64,000 nucleotides of DNA from Marinisporobacter balticus (GTDB lineage Bacteria; Bacillota; Clostridia; Peptostreptococcales; Thermotaleaceae). The notes beneath the pieces are model-generated. The model did not search any database. It was not told where the DNA came from and saw only the letters and a program-made list of their open reading frames with translations. The DNA lies in assembly GCF_004345705.1 (NCBI RefSeq), contig NZ_SLWV01000002.1:186001-250000 (forward strand), read 5' to 3'. Positions 35,750 to 44,924 of this stretch are shown here, in pieces. Both the position numbers and the translations under genes were made by a program. Each line of letters starts with the position of its first letter. The first letter of the stretch is position 1.

Positions 35750-36674
35750 CTACCTCAATGTTTTTTAGTATCTCGTCTCCACCTTTTTCTAGACTGATCT
35801 TTGCCATTTTAATCCCTAATTGTTCGCCTTCTTCTCTATCACATGTATCTTGTAGTTTGATCACATTCGTTCCATTTGGCGAAGCAATGACGCTTGTCAT
35901 AAGTATAGTGTCCCCTTTTACCCTTGCATATGCGCCTATTGGTACATGACAACCCCCGTTTAGTGTATTCATAAAACTTCTTTCTGCTTTTACAGTCGTC
36001 TCAACATCTTCATTGTTCAATTCTTTTACAATCGACGCTATGAATGTATCTTCTTTTCTAATTTGAATCCCTAGTGCCCCTTGCCCAACAGCTGGCGTGC
36101 AGATCAAAGGATCAATATATTCTGAAATTTGTTCTCCCCATCCCATTCTCAAAATCCCTGCAGCAGCTAAAATAATTCCATCTAAATTCATGCTTTCAAT
36201 TTTTTCTATTCGGGTTTTAATATTCCCTCTGATGGGTTCTATCACAAAATCTGATCGAAAGGCTAAAATTTGTGCAGCTCTTCTTAAACTGCTCGTACCA
36301 ATTTTTGCACCTTTTTTTAAATCTGCAAGTGCTTTTCCATCTTTACTGATTAAAACATCTCTCACATCTTCTCTATCTGTAATAGCGCCAATGCTTAAAT
36401 CCTCCACCATCTCTGTAGGTACATCTTTCATACTATGTACAGCCAGATCAATCTCATGATTCAAAAGCGCTGCTTCAATTTCTTTTACAAATAATCCTTT
36501 TCCACCAATTTTATCCAATGTTCTATCTAATATTTTATCTCCAATGGTTTTGATTTTCACGACCTTGTATTCAAAATGAGGAAATTTTTCTTTTAATCGA
36601 TCGATTACCCAATAAGTTTGATTCAGTGCAAGATCACTCGCCCTTGAACCAACAATAATTTTCTTCTTTGTCAT
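35742..36674 (-). CDS. hemC: Hydroxymethylbilane synthase (porphobilinogen deaminase)
   Basis: A 310-residue enzyme that links four porphobilinogens into hydroxymethylbilane. Signatures are IIVGSRASDLALNQTYWV, SMKDVPTEM, IGTSSLRRAAQI and the cofactor-binding Cys in NGGCHVPIGAYA. ATG 36674 follows AAAAGGTGG with good spacing; an in-frame GTG nine bases upstream overlaps that site and is less likely. The gene ends inside the start of cobA-hemD, which suggests translational coupling. Confidence 0.96.
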   Translation of the reverse strand: MTKKKIIVGSRASDLALNQTYWVIDRLKEKFPHFEYKVVKIKTIGDKILDRTLDKIGGKGLFVKEIEAALLNHEIDLAVHSMKDVPTEMVEDLSIGAITDREDVRDVLISKDGKALADLKKGAKIGTSSLRRAAQILAFRSDFVIEPIRGNIKTRIEKIESMNLDGIILAAAGILRMGWGEQISEYIDPLICTPAVGQGALGIQIRKEDTFIASIVKELNNEDVETTVKAERSFMNTLNGGCHVPIGAYARVKGDTILMTSVIASPNGTNVIKLQDTCDREEGEQLGIKMAKISLEKGGDEILKNIEVGE

Positions 36675-36710
36675 CGTTTCCACCTTTTCATATAAAAAAT
36701 TTTCACAAAT

Positions 36711-37364
36711 CTAAAAATCTATCTCTTTTATAAAATCATCATATAATTTCATAACCGCTTCTTTTATATTATTAATTTCTCCACTTTTATAACGGTTCAT
36801 CAAATTACTATATACGACCCTTTTAAACAATTCTTTTCTGATATGGATATCATCAATCTCTTCTAATGCCATTTTTCTTAAATCTCCCAAAGCATTTATA
36901 AAGATTTCATATTCTTCTCCAAACATATTTTCTAATTCTTTTCTTATTTTCCCCGACAGCATGGGGCTTTTTCCATTCGTAGAAATGGTTAAAGTCAGGT
37001 CTCCTCTTTTTATAGAAGCAGGAACTAAAAAGCTACACATACGGGGTTGATCCGCTATATTAATCAAAACTTTTTCTTTTCTCGATTCCTCTAAACAAGC
37101 TGCATTCACTTTAGGATTATCCGTCGCAACATACACCAAAAAATTATCTTTTATATCTCCACACCTATAGTCTCTTTCGATTCTATAGATTTTTTCTTTT
37201 TGTTGTAATTCTTTTAGCTTATCTGTTACAATCGGACTAATCACCGTTACTTTTGCACCATATTCTAATAAAGAAAGTACCTTCCTTTGTGCAACCTTTC
37301 CGCCACCAATAACTACACAAGGCTTATCACAAATATCTAACATCACGGGATAATATTTATCCAT
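36711..37364 (-). CDS. Precorrin-2 dehydrogenase / siroheme synthase N-terminal domain protein
   Basis: A protein of 217 residues of the Met8/CysG N-terminal type. The NAD-binding start YYPVMLDICDKPCVVIGGGKVAQRKV is followed by VTVISP, VYVATDNPKVNAACLEE, VNIADQPRMCSFLVPASIKRGDLTLTISTNGKSPMLSGKIR. It oxidises precorrin-2 to sirohydrochlorin. Some family members also insert metal, and as no separate cobalt chelatase is present here it might supply that activity. ATG 37364 is favoured over GTG 37373. It overlaps cobK. Confidence 0.88.
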   Translation of the reverse strand: MDKYYPVMLDICDKPCVVIGGGKVAQRKVLSLLEYGAKVTVISPIVTDKLKELQQKEKIYRIERDYRCGDIKDNFLVYVATDNPKVNAACLEESRKEKVLINIADQPRMCSFLVPASIKRGDLTLTISTNGKSPMLSGKIRKELENMFGEEYEIFINALGDLRKMALEEIDDIHIRKELFKRVVYSNLMNRYKSGEINNIKEAVMKLYDDFIKEIDF

Positions 37365-38121
37365 ATATTTCACTCACTTTATCTATTACATCCAATGTAT
37401 TTTTAAATATATTCTTATAGTCCACCTTGGGTCTTCGAATAAGTAGCACAGGCACTTCCATCTTTCGAGCCGCTTCTAATTTTTCAAGCGTGCCTCCAAT
37501 GTCTCCACTTTCCTTCGATACCAAAATATCTATTTTATATTTTTTGATCATTTCCATATTCATCTCTATAGAAAAGGGACCTTGCATCGCTATAATATTT
37601 GAGGGTTTGATCCCTAAATCTTCACATTTTTTTATCATGTCACTAACTGGCAAAATCCGTGGAAATAATCTATTCTTTTCTAAATCTTTTGCAAAAATTT
37701 CTAATGTTTTACTCCCTGTGGTCAGGAATATATTTCCCTCTATTTTGCTTAAATGCTTTACTGCTTCTTCATAACTTGAAACATATTGATAGCACTTTTC
37801 ATATCCTTCTAATTTGCTTTCTTCTCTTTGATATCTCATATAAGTAATTTTTTTATTTTCACAAGACTTCATGGCATTTTCTGAAACTTCTACAGCATAA
37901 GGGTGTGTTGCATCAATCAGTATTTTTACCCCTTTTTCAACAATCAAAGTTTCCATCTCATTTTTATTTAGTTTATTAGAAATAATTGTACATTTCTCTT
38001 TTTTTTGTATCAAACTTCCACCATAAGATGTTGCAGTTGTTACAATGAGTGGATATCCTCTTTCAGAAAGGTTTTTAACAAGTTCTCTACCGTCCTTTGT
38101 CCCACTCAAAATCATAATCAT
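37357..38121 (-). CDS. cobK: Precorrin-6A (cobalt-precorrin-6A) reductase
   Basis: A 254-residue reductase of the CobK/CbiJ family, which reduces the corrin ring in the precorrin-6 step with a pyridine nucleotide. Conserved segments are LSGTKDGRELVKNLSERG, ILIDATHPYAVEVSENAMKSC, YMRYQRE, NIFLTTGSKTLEIFAK, FPRILP, IAMQGPFSIEMN and VSKESGDIGGTLEKLEAA. It overlaps cobJ by four bases (ATGA type) and the precorrin-2 dehydrogenase gene by eight. In the anaerobic pathway this is often named cbiJ. Confidence 0.93.
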   Translation of the reverse strand: MIMILSGTKDGRELVKNLSERGYPLIVTTATSYGGSLIQKKEKCTIISNKLNKNEMETLIVEKGVKILIDATHPYAVEVSENAMKSCENKKITYMRYQREESKLEGYEKCYQYVSSYEEAVKHLSKIEGNIFLTTGSKTLEIFAKDLEKNRLFPRILPVSDMIKKCEDLGIKPSNIIAMQGPFSIEMNMEMIKKYKIDILVSKESGDIGGTLEKLEAARKMEVPVLLIRRPKVDYKNIFKNTLDVIDKVSEIYG

Positions 38122-38858
38122 AGCTGATAACCTCTAGGCGTAATCATTTTTCCATTCTTCACATAAGTTTTTCCATTTCCGATCATTACAACAGTCAACA
38201 TATCTATCGGATAATTTAACATATGCGCTAAATCAGTAATCACTACTTCTTCCCCTTTTCTTTTGGCATTTTTTACAATGCCTACAGGTGTACTTGGCTT
38301 CTTATACTTTAACAATATATCTCTTGCTTCTTCTATCTGATGTACCCGTCCCATACTTTTTGGATTATAAAGAGATATGATAAAATCTCCCATTGCAGCA
38401 CATTCTATTCTTTTCTTAATCAATTCCCAATCCGTCAATAAATCACTCAAAGATATTACTGCAAAATCATGCATCATTGGTGCGCCAAGACTTGCTGCTG
38501 CTGCATTTGCAGCAGTAATTCCTGGTATGATTTCTATTTCTACATCTGCATTTCTCTCATTTTTCACTTCAAGCATAATGCCTGCCATACCATATACCCC
38601 TGCATCTCCACTACTAATAATACAGACTCTTTTCCCATCTAGCGCCTTATCTACTGTCAAATTACATCTTTCTACTTCTTTTCTCATTCCAGAATCGATC
38701 ACTTCTTTTCCTTCTAATAAATCTTCTACTAGAGCAATATATGTTTTATACCCTATCACAACTTCAGAATCTAAAATAGCCGTTCTTGCTCTTTCACTCA
38801 TATGTTGCCTGTCTCCAGGACCTAATCCAATCACATGAATTTTTCCATTTTTAATCAT
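38118..38858 (-). CDS. cobJ: Precorrin-3B (cobalt-factor III) C17-methyltransferase
   Basis: A 246-residue SAM-dependent tetrapyrrole methyltransferase of the CobJ/CbiH type, responsible for ring contraction with C17 methylation. Motifs are IHVIGLGPGDRQHMSERA at the N-terminus, VCIISSGDAGVYGMAG, IIPGITAANAAAASLGAPMMHDFAVISLSDLLT and SLYNPKSMGR. It overlaps hemA by eight bases and cobK by four, so it is translated within one unit. It sits between hemA and cobK. Confidence 0.94.
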   Translation of the reverse strand: MIKNGKIHVIGLGPGDRQHMSERARTAILDSEVVIGYKTYIALVEDLLEGKEVIDSGMRKEVERCNLTVDKALDGKRVCIISSGDAGVYGMAGIMLEVKNERNADVEIEIIPGITAANAAAASLGAPMMHDFAVISLSDLLTDWELIKKRIECAAMGDFIISLYNPKSMGRVHQIEEARDILLKYKKPSTPVGIVKNAKRKGEEVVITDLAHMLNYPIDMLTVVMIGNGKTYVKNGKMITPRGYQL

Positions 38859-40149
38859 TTTCTTGCCCCCTATCTTTTCTACAGCTATACTGATTCATAC
38901 CAAATAGCTCACTCGCAATCTTTGTGTACAATTCACCTTTTCGATCTTCTCCTGCTCTCTTTAAATTCAAAATAGGCTTTTTCATTAATTTCTTTACCAA
39001 ACTCTTCATAACAATTTCAATCAATTCCCGATCCTTGTGGGAAGCTTGATCCAATCTTTTCATTAAACTTTCCATCTCTAGTTCTAATATTTCTGTACTA
39101 TGTTCTAGCATTTCTTCTATAACTGGAAATACTGGAATACAATTATACCAGTTTTCAAATTGAATACAGGCTTCAATAATGATCTCCATCGCATCTTTTG
39201 CTGCTTCTAGTCTTGATGCCATATTCTCAAGAGATACTTTTTTCAGTTCATCCAGTTCATATAAGGAAATCCATTCTAATTTGCCAATTTCAGGTTCTAC
39301 ATCCCTTGGCACTGCAATGTCTATAATACAAAGTTTATCCCCTTTATGATCATATTTTTCCATTTCTTCTTTCTTTAAGACATAATGAGGTGCACTTGTT
39401 GAAGTAATTACAATATCTACCTTTGGAATCATTTTATATCGGTCATGAAATGGAATCACACGAATTTCTTTATATCTTTCAGATAAATCTATGGCATGTC
39501 CAACCGTTCGGTTTGTAACATATATTTCATTTACCCCTCTATAGATTAAATTTTCTATCGCAATGCGGCTCATTTCACCTACGCCAATAACCAATACCTT
39601 TTTGTTTTTGAAATCGTCAAAGTTTTGTTCAATAAATTTTACAGCAATAGAACTAATCGATAGCGCATTTTGAGATATAGCGGTCTCTCTTTTTATTCTT
39701 TTGGCAGTCGTAATGGCTTCTCGATATAATGTGTTTAAGATCTTTCCTGTACTTCCATCATCTAATGCATATTCATGGGCTTGGCGTACTTGCCCGAGTA
39801 TTTGGTCTTCTCCTAAAAGTAAAGATTCCAGTCCAGAAGCTAACTTAAAGACATGTTTTACAGCATGGTCGGATATATTTGCAAAGAAATGATCTGTTAA
39901 TTCCACATTTTCCAAATCAAAAAACTCGTAATAAAATTTTTTCAATCCTTCAATGCCTTTGTTGATATCTGTAACAACTGCTGTTATTTCGCTTCGATTA
40001 CATGTGGATAAAATAACCGTTTCTTTTATACAAGCATTGTTTTTTAATCGATCATATGCCTTTTTCAAATCATTTTTTGAAAAAGAAACTTTTTCTCTTA
40101 TTTCAACGGATGAATTTTTATAATTAATCCCGACTACAATGATTTCCAT
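38851..40149 (-). CDS. hemA: Glutamyl-tRNA reductase
   Basis: A 432-residue enzyme that reduces glutamyl-tRNA to glutamate-1-semialdehyde, the entry to tetrapyrrole synthesis. The catalytic Cys is in ILSTCNRSEI near residue 47, preceded by VVGINYKNSSVEIREKV. GLESLLLGEDQILGQVR, the NADPH site KVLVIGVGEMSRIAIENL and ITSTSAPHYVL follow, with a C-terminal dimerisation helix. ATG 40149 has AAGGTGA upstream; a GTG 12 bases earlier is less likely. It overlaps the end of cbiG and lies between corrin-ring genes. Confidence 0.95.
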   Translation of the reverse strand: MEIIVVGINYKNSSVEIREKVSFSKNDLKKAYDRLKNNACIKETVILSTCNRSEITAVVTDINKGIEGLKKFYYEFFDLENVELTDHFFANISDHAVKHVFKLASGLESLLLGEDQILGQVRQAHEYALDDGSTGKILNTLYREAITTAKRIKRETAISQNALSISSIAVKFIEQNFDDFKNKKVLVIGVGEMSRIAIENLIYRGVNEIYVTNRTVGHAIDLSERYKEIRVIPFHDRYKMIPKVDIVITSTSAPHYVLKKEEMEKYDHKGDKLCIIDIAVPRDVEPEIGKLEWISLYELDELKKVSLENMASRLEAAKDAMEIIIEACIQFENWYNCIPVFPVIEEMLEHSTEILELEMESLMKRLDQASHKDRELIEIVMKSLVKKLMKKPILNLKRAGEDRKGELYTKIASELFGMNQYSCRKDRGQEND

Positions 40150-41191
40150 TTTTATGCTCACCTTCTCTAAATACTGCGATTGTTACGCCATCATCCTTCT
40201 TCTTTCTTTGAATCATTTCTCCACTGCTACTACTCAAAAATGCTACGGGTTCACATACTGCCCCAACACCTATTGTCTTTTTAACAAAACTTGACAATTC
40301 AAATTTATTTTCTATTTCTTTAATTTTATCACGCGCTATAATGACTAAAGGTACATCTAATGCTTTTGCTGCTTCTATAATACCTATCTCATCCTTTTTA
40401 ATATCTACCGTAGCAATATGCTTTATTGATTTTTGGGACAGTTGTAAGGATGTAAGTGTATCTTCAATAAATTTTAAAATCTCATCTTTTGATTTACCAC
40501 GTCTACAGCCAATTCCTATAATAATATTTTTAGGTCTAAGAATTACACGATCTATTTCTTTATGATCTTTTATGATTTTCTCAGTAATATAAATCAATCC
40601 CTTAAATCCCTTTTTTGTATTTCGACTATTTATTCGTACTAAATTTTTAGGTAATGCTATATCTACAAAAACATCTGAAACAAGCCCAACCTTTTCTCCA
40701 TTTACAATGTGTGCTGTCACCTTTGTCGCTTGTTTAAAATCTTCGATCTCGCAGTTTAATGCCATCGCCAATGTATCTACGGCCATAGAATGGTTTACAT
40801 CAGAAGCCGTGGTAATCACTGGATTCGCCTCTAAAATGTTTGCAATTTCCACCGTATAAGCATTTGCGCCTCCAATATGTCCAGATAACAGGCTAATTAC
40901 ATTTTTCCCTTTTTCATCTAAAACAATGACAGCAGGGTCTTTTCTTTTATCTTTCAAATAAGGCGCTATAGCTCTTACCACAATCCCTGTAGCCATAATA
41001 AAAATCAAGCATTTATATTGATCAAATAATGTCCCCACAAATTCGCCCATTTTTTCATCTATTTTCTTCACATGAACTTTTTCTATCATAAACTTTTCAT
41101 GTATATATAAATCAGCTTGGTCTAATTGGTCTAATAGCCTTAGTCCAAGTTCAGCGCCACCCTTTGTCAATGTAATAATTGCTTTATTCAT
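40124..41191 (-). CDS. cbiG: Cobalt-precorrin-5A hydrolase
   Basis: A 355-residue protein of the CbiG family, which opens the delta-lactone and extrudes acetaldehyde in the anaerobic corrin pathway. The N-terminal domain has FIMATGIVVRAIAPYLKDKRKDPAVIVLDEKGKNVISLLSGHIGGAN and the C-terminal domain IIGIGCRRGKSKDEI and SFVKKTIGVGAVCEPVAF. CbiG marks the oxygen-independent route. Its start overlaps the cbiF stop by one base; its end overlaps the hemA start. Confidence 0.95.
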   Translation of the reverse strand: MNKAIITLTKGGAELGLRLLDQLDQADLYIHEKFMIEKVHVKKIDEKMGEFVGTLFDQYKCLIFIMATGIVVRAIAPYLKDKRKDPAVIVLDEKGKNVISLLSGHIGGANAYTVEIANILEANPVITTASDVNHSMAVDTLAMALNCEIEDFKQATKVTAHIVNGEKVGLVSDVFVDIALPKNLVRINSRNTKKGFKGLIYITEKIIKDHKEIDRVILRPKNIIIGIGCRRGKSKDEILKFIEDTLTSLQLSQKSIKHIATVDIKKDEIGIIEAAKALDVPLVIIARDKIKEIENKFELSSFVKKTIGVGAVCEPVAFLSSSSGEMIQRKKKDDGVTIAVFREGEHKNGNHCSRD

Positions 41192-41940
41192 TATTTTGCT
41201 GCCCTATATTCATGGCTAAAATTTTTATCATATAGCTTTGATAGTTCGTACTCATTTCCCAGGAAATCCCCTACTAGAATTTGTGCTGTTTTGTTGATTT
41301 CAGATGCTTTCACTTTCTCTGCAATATCTTCTAATGTACCCATTACAATTTTTTGATCCTCCCAAGTAGCCTTTTGAATCACTGCAATCGGCGTTTTTAA
41401 ATCATAATGCGTTAAAAGTCTCTTTACTACATCTTCAATCATATGCACGGATAAAAATATACACATAGAAGCTCTATGCTTTGCTAAACTTTCCAAACTT
41501 TCTTTTTCAGGAACAGGAGTTCTTCCTTCCATTCTTGTTAAAATTACAGTTTGGGTAACCCCTGGAAGGGTAAATTCTTTATTAATAGCAGCAGCTGCCC
41601 CTACAAATGAGCTTACTCCTGGTATTACTTTATAAGCAATTCCTTTTTCTTCTAGTATGTCTATCTGTTCTCTTATGGCGCCATAAATACTTGGATCTCC
41701 TGTATGTACACGCGCTACCATCTTTTTTTCTTTTTCTGCTTTTTCGATTACTTCTATTACTTCCTCAAGGGTCATAGAAGCACTATTATAAACAACTGCA
41801 TCTGCTCTTCTACAATCGATGATTTGTTTATTTACAAGAGAACCTGCATAAATAATCACGTCTGCTTGTTCTACCATTTTTTTACCTTTTACTGTAATTA
41901 AATCAGGATCTCCAGGTCCTGCTCCAATAAAATATACCAT
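41191..41940 (-). CDS. cbiF: Cobalt-precorrin-4 C11-methyltransferase
   Basis: A 249-residue SAM-dependent methyltransferase of the CobM/CbiF type, acting at C11 of cobalt-precorrin-4. Visible are MVYFIGAGPGDPDLITVKG, VIIYAGSLVNKQII, VARVHTGDPSIYGAIREQIDIL, VIPGVSSFVGAAAAINKEFTLPGVTQTVILTRMEGRTPVP and FLSVHMIEDVV. AGGAGG lies eight bases before the ATG. It is 18 bases after cbiT and abuts cbiG, consistent with pathway order. Confidence 0.95.
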   Translation of the reverse strand: MVYFIGAGPGDPDLITVKGKKMVEQADVIIYAGSLVNKQIIDCRRADAVVYNSASMTLEEVIEVIEKAEKEKKMVARVHTGDPSIYGAIREQIDILEEKGIAYKVIPGVSSFVGAAAAINKEFTLPGVTQTVILTRMEGRTPVPEKESLESLAKHRASMCIFLSVHMIEDVVKRLLTHYDLKTPIAVIQKATWEDQKIVMGTLEDIAEKVKASEINKTAQILVGDFLGNEYELSKLYDKNFSHEYRAAK

Positions 41941-41958
41941 TTTTTCTTCCTCCTTTTG

Positions 41959-42546
41959 TTATGCAGACTTCTTCCCTGAAATAACATAAATAGGATTTAG
42001 CCCTTCCATCATTGTGTATCTTCCCACAGCTTTTCCTCTAGCAATATTCATAGATACCACATCTATATGATCAAATCCCGTTTCTTTAAGATATTGAATG
42101 GATTCATATAAAGTTTCTACAGTAATACAATTTATAACACAGATGCCTTCTTCTGTTAATTTTTTATGACAAATCTGAATAATTTTTTTTAATTCTCCAC
42201 CACTACCACCAATCATCACTCGATCAAATTGTTCAATTTCATTCAACTTCTCTACGCCATTCCCATGAAGAATTTTTATAGGCACTTCAAACTTTTCACT
42301 ATTTTGTTTGATTAACATGATCCCTTCCTCATTTCTTTCAATGGCAATGACTTCTCCATTGGTACAAATATGTGCCGCCTCAATAGAAATAGATCCTGTC
42401 CCTGCCCCTATATCTACCATAATATCATCTTGCTTTAATCTAAGTTTTGAAATGGTAACAGCTCTTACCTCTTCCTTTGTCATAGGCACTTTTCCACGAA
42501 TAAATAATTCATCGGGAATTCCAGGTGTTTTAAACTTCCACTTCAT
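41959..42546 (-). CDS. cbiT: Cobalt-precorrin-7 C15-methyltransferase (decarboxylating)
   Basis: A 195-residue Rossmann-fold SAM methyltransferase. It has PGIPDELF and MTKEEVRAVTISKLRL near the start, then the SAM motif MVDIGAGTGSISIEAAH, EVIAIERNEEG and the GGSGGEL loop. CbiT methylates C15 and decarboxylates the C12 acetate chain, acting with CbiE, which is encoded separately just upstream and overlaps it by 17 bases (in aerobic organisms the two are fused as CobL). Confidence 0.94.
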   Translation of the reverse strand: MKWKFKTPGIPDELFIRGKVPMTKEEVRAVTISKLRLKQDDIMVDIGAGTGSISIEAAHICTNGEVIAIERNEEGIMLIKQNSEKFEVPIKILHGNGVEKLNEIEQFDRVMIGGSGGELKKIIQICHKKLTEEGICVINCITVETLYESIQYLKETGFDHIDVVSMNIARGKAVGRYTMMEGLNPIYVISGKKSA

Positions 42547-43159
42547 CTTTTATCACCACCACTGACATATGAAAATTTGGCATATCCATAATTTCTTTAG
42601 GATGTCCATAGATCACTCTTTCATTTTCATATGATAAATTTTCTCCGACAATCATTACTTTTCCCTCAATATTATTCTCAATCATTAATTTTGCTATTTT
42701 TTTTGGAGAATATTTATGATCTGTAAGCAAAATTACTTTTTCATTATTTTTTATTGCATCTAAAAAATCAAAGTCTCTTCCATGTAAACTTCCAATAAAC
42801 GCATCATGCCAAGTTTCTCCAATTTTAGCTGTCAAGTATTGATAAGAGCTGATTCCTGGTAAAACTTCTAATTCATTCTGCTTAAAATGTTTTTTTAAAA
42901 ATTTTAGCATACTGTAAAAACCTGTATCTCCTGAAAGCAAATAGGCAATTTTTTTATTTTCTCTGTTGTTTTTTGTATAGATCATTAATTCATTTAAGTT
43001 CGATCCAACATAAATCATTTCTTTTCCTAAGCCTTCAAAAGACTTCAAATTTCTTTTACCACCTATTAAAACATCACATGTATTAATTATTTTCGTTGTA
43101 ACAGGCAATATGTATTCTTTGCTCCCAGGTCCCATTCCTAGCACATATACCTTATGCAT
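42530..43159 (-). CDS. cbiE: Cobalt-precorrin-7 C5-methyltransferase
   Basis: A 209-residue member of the tetrapyrrole methyltransferase family, C5-specific CbiE type. KVYVLGMGPGSKEYILPVTTKII starts the SAM domain, followed by CDVLIGGKRNL, IAYLLSGDTGFYSMLKFLKK, VLPGISSYQYLTAKIGETWHDAFIGSLHGRD and VILLTDHKYSPKKIAKLM. AGGAGG-like GGAGG lies nine bases before the ATG. It overlaps cbiD by eight bases and cbiT by 17. Confidence 0.94.
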   Translation of the reverse strand: MHKVYVLGMGPGSKEYILPVTTKIINTCDVLIGGKRNLKSFEGLGKEMIYVGSNLNELMIYTKNNRENKKIAYLLSGDTGFYSMLKFLKKHFKQNELEVLPGISSYQYLTAKIGETWHDAFIGSLHGRDFDFLDAIKNNEKVILLTDHKYSPKKIAKLMIENNIEGKVMIVGENLSYENERVIYGHPKEIMDMPNFHMSVVVIKDEVEV

Positions 43160-44273
43160 TTTTAAATTCCTCCAACATTTTTCTTCCCCTAGGTCCTACC
43201 CCTAAAATCTTTTTATCCATAGAAAACATAATAATGCCCACTTCTAATTGATCATATACTCTACTTTCACATCTTTTTTCAGCTTTTTCACCTAGTGTTT
43301 CAAATACCTTTTCATAGCCTTTTTCTTTTATAATTTCTATAGCTGCTTCTGTAGTCACACATTCAAACAAACTTTCTATAATTGTAATAGGTGCTCCTAA
43401 AAGTGCCAAGTTTGCCGCCAATATTTCTATTCTTGCATCTGCAATCTTACTATGCGTATGAAAAATACCTCCAGCTAATTTAACAAACTTGCCAATATGT
43501 CCAATCATACATACTTTTTTTATGCCATGCTCTGCACATTGTTCAAGCATATATCCTATAAAATTGCTGGTTTTTACAATATACCGTTTGTCAAACTTAT
43601 AATAATCTACTGCCATATCTCTTCCATAGTTTCCTGGAACTAAAATGAGTTTCTCGATACCTTCTTGAGCAATCATTTTAATCTCAAGAGCTAGTGATTC
43701 TTTAAAAGCTTCCTCCGACATAGGTACAACGATCCCTGATGTTCCTAGAATAGAAATGCCGCCTAAAATTCCTAGTTTAGGATTGAAAGTCTTTTTTGCA
43801 ATCTCTTCTCCTCTTGGAACAGATATGGTAATGATCGCGCCTTTTCCTTTAGGTAAAATCTCTGAAACTTCTTTTTTGATCATGCTAAGAGGCACAGGGT
43901 TTATGGCAGGATTTCCAGGGGAAATCGCAAGACCTGGTTTTGTAACAACCCCCACTCCTATTCCACCCTTTATTTCTATTTTTGCTTCATCCGTGATTTG
44001 AACAGAAGCACTAATCAAAATACCATGGGTATTATCAGGATCATCTCCACCATCTTTTTCTACAGAACAAGTGGCATAATTTCCTTCTATATGATATTCC
44101 TTTACTTCTATATCTAGCTTCCATCCCTTTGGGGTATCAATCCTTATAAAATCCACTTTTTCTTTTGTCAATGCCATAATGGTAGCTGCCTTAGAAGCAG
44201 CTGCAGCACACGAACCTGTTGTGTACCCATATCGCATTTTCTTTCCATCTTTTAAAATATATTGATCTAGCAT
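43152..44273 (-). CDS. cbiD: Cobalt-precorrin-5B C1-methyltransferase
   Basis: A 373-residue enzyme specific to the anaerobic corrin pathway; it methylates C1. The N-terminus MRYGYTTGSCAAAASKAA is diagnostic, as are DDPDNTHG, GGIGVGVVTKPGLAISPGNPAINPVP, GGISILGTSGIVVPMSEEA and the central HIGKFVKLAGGIFHTHSKIADAR. It starts with MLDQYILKDGKK at ATG 44273. It lies between cbiC and cbiE. Confidence 0.96.
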   Translation of the reverse strand: MLDQYILKDGKKMRYGYTTGSCAAAASKAATIMALTKEKVDFIRIDTPKGWKLDIEVKEYHIEGNYATCSVEKDGGDDPDNTHGILISASVQITDEAKIEIKGGIGVGVVTKPGLAISPGNPAINPVPLSMIKKEVSEILPKGKGAIITISVPRGEEIAKKTFNPKLGILGGISILGTSGIVVPMSEEAFKESLALEIKMIAQEGIEKLILVPGNYGRDMAVDYYKFDKRYIVKTSNFIGYMLEQCAEHGIKKVCMIGHIGKFVKLAGGIFHTHSKIADARIEILAANLALLGAPITIIESLFECVTTEAAIEIIKEKGYEKVFETLGEKAEKRCESRVYDQLEVGIIMFSMDKKILGVGPRGRKMLEEFKNA

Positions 44274-44291
44274 TTTTTTATCCTCTTTTTC

Positions 44292-44912
44292 TTATAACAT
44301 ATACATGATAGCATTTACAATAGCAGCCGCTACCGTACTACCACCTTTACGCCCTCTTGTAACAATATATGGCACATCTAGTTTTTCAAATTCTTCCTTA
44401 GATTCAGCCGCCCCTACAAAACCTACTGGCACCCCTATTACAAGATCAGGTTTTACTTTTCCTTCTTCTATAAACTGTTTTAATTTGAACAATGCAGTAG
44501 GTGCATTACCTATAACAAATATTTTATTCTTCTCATCCATAATGGCTTTTTCCATTGCAGCCATTGCTCTTGTTGTTCCTTTTTCCTTTGCTGCCTTTGC
44601 TACATCTTCATCCGATATAAAACAATTGACTTCTCCACCATAACTCTCAAGTCTTTTTTTATTAATTCCTGCCATCGCCATTTTTGTATCTGTAACAATA
44701 TGCGCCCCTGCTTTTAATGCTTTTTTTGCAAATTCAATCGCTGTAGGAGAAATAATCGTAATATCTGCATATTGAAAATCGGCTGTCGTATGAATGACTC
44801 TTTTTATAATTTTACCTATTTCCTCCGGGAAAGTTTTATCCCCTAATTCTTCTGTTATCATTTCAAAACTTCTCTCTTCAATCAGATGAGGCACCTTTAT
44901 ATAATCACTCAT
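44292..44912 (-). CDS. cbiC: Precorrin-8X (cobalt-precorrin-8) methylmutase
   Basis: A protein of 206 residues that moves a methyl group from C11 to C12, giving cobyrinate. Motifs are RVIHTTADFQYADITII with the catalytic His, GAHIVTDTKMAMAGINK, FVIGNAPTALFKLKQFIEEG, PDLVIGVPVGFVGAAESKEEF and RGRKGGSTVAAAIVNAI. AGGAGG is two bases before ATG 44918 but eight before ATG 44912, so the latter is preferred. It follows the kinase gene by 12 bases. Confidence 0.95.
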   Translation of the reverse strand: MSDYIKVPHLIEERSFEMITEELGDKTFPEEIGKIIKRVIHTTADFQYADITIISPTAIEFAKKALKAGAHIVTDTKMAMAGINKKRLESYGGEVNCFISDEDVAKAAKEKGTTRAMAAMEKAIMDEKNKIFVIGNAPTALFKLKQFIEEGKVKPDLVIGVPVGFVGAAESKEEFEKLDVPYIVTRGRKGGSTVAAAIVNAIMYML

Positions 44913-44924
44913 TTTCATTTCCTC

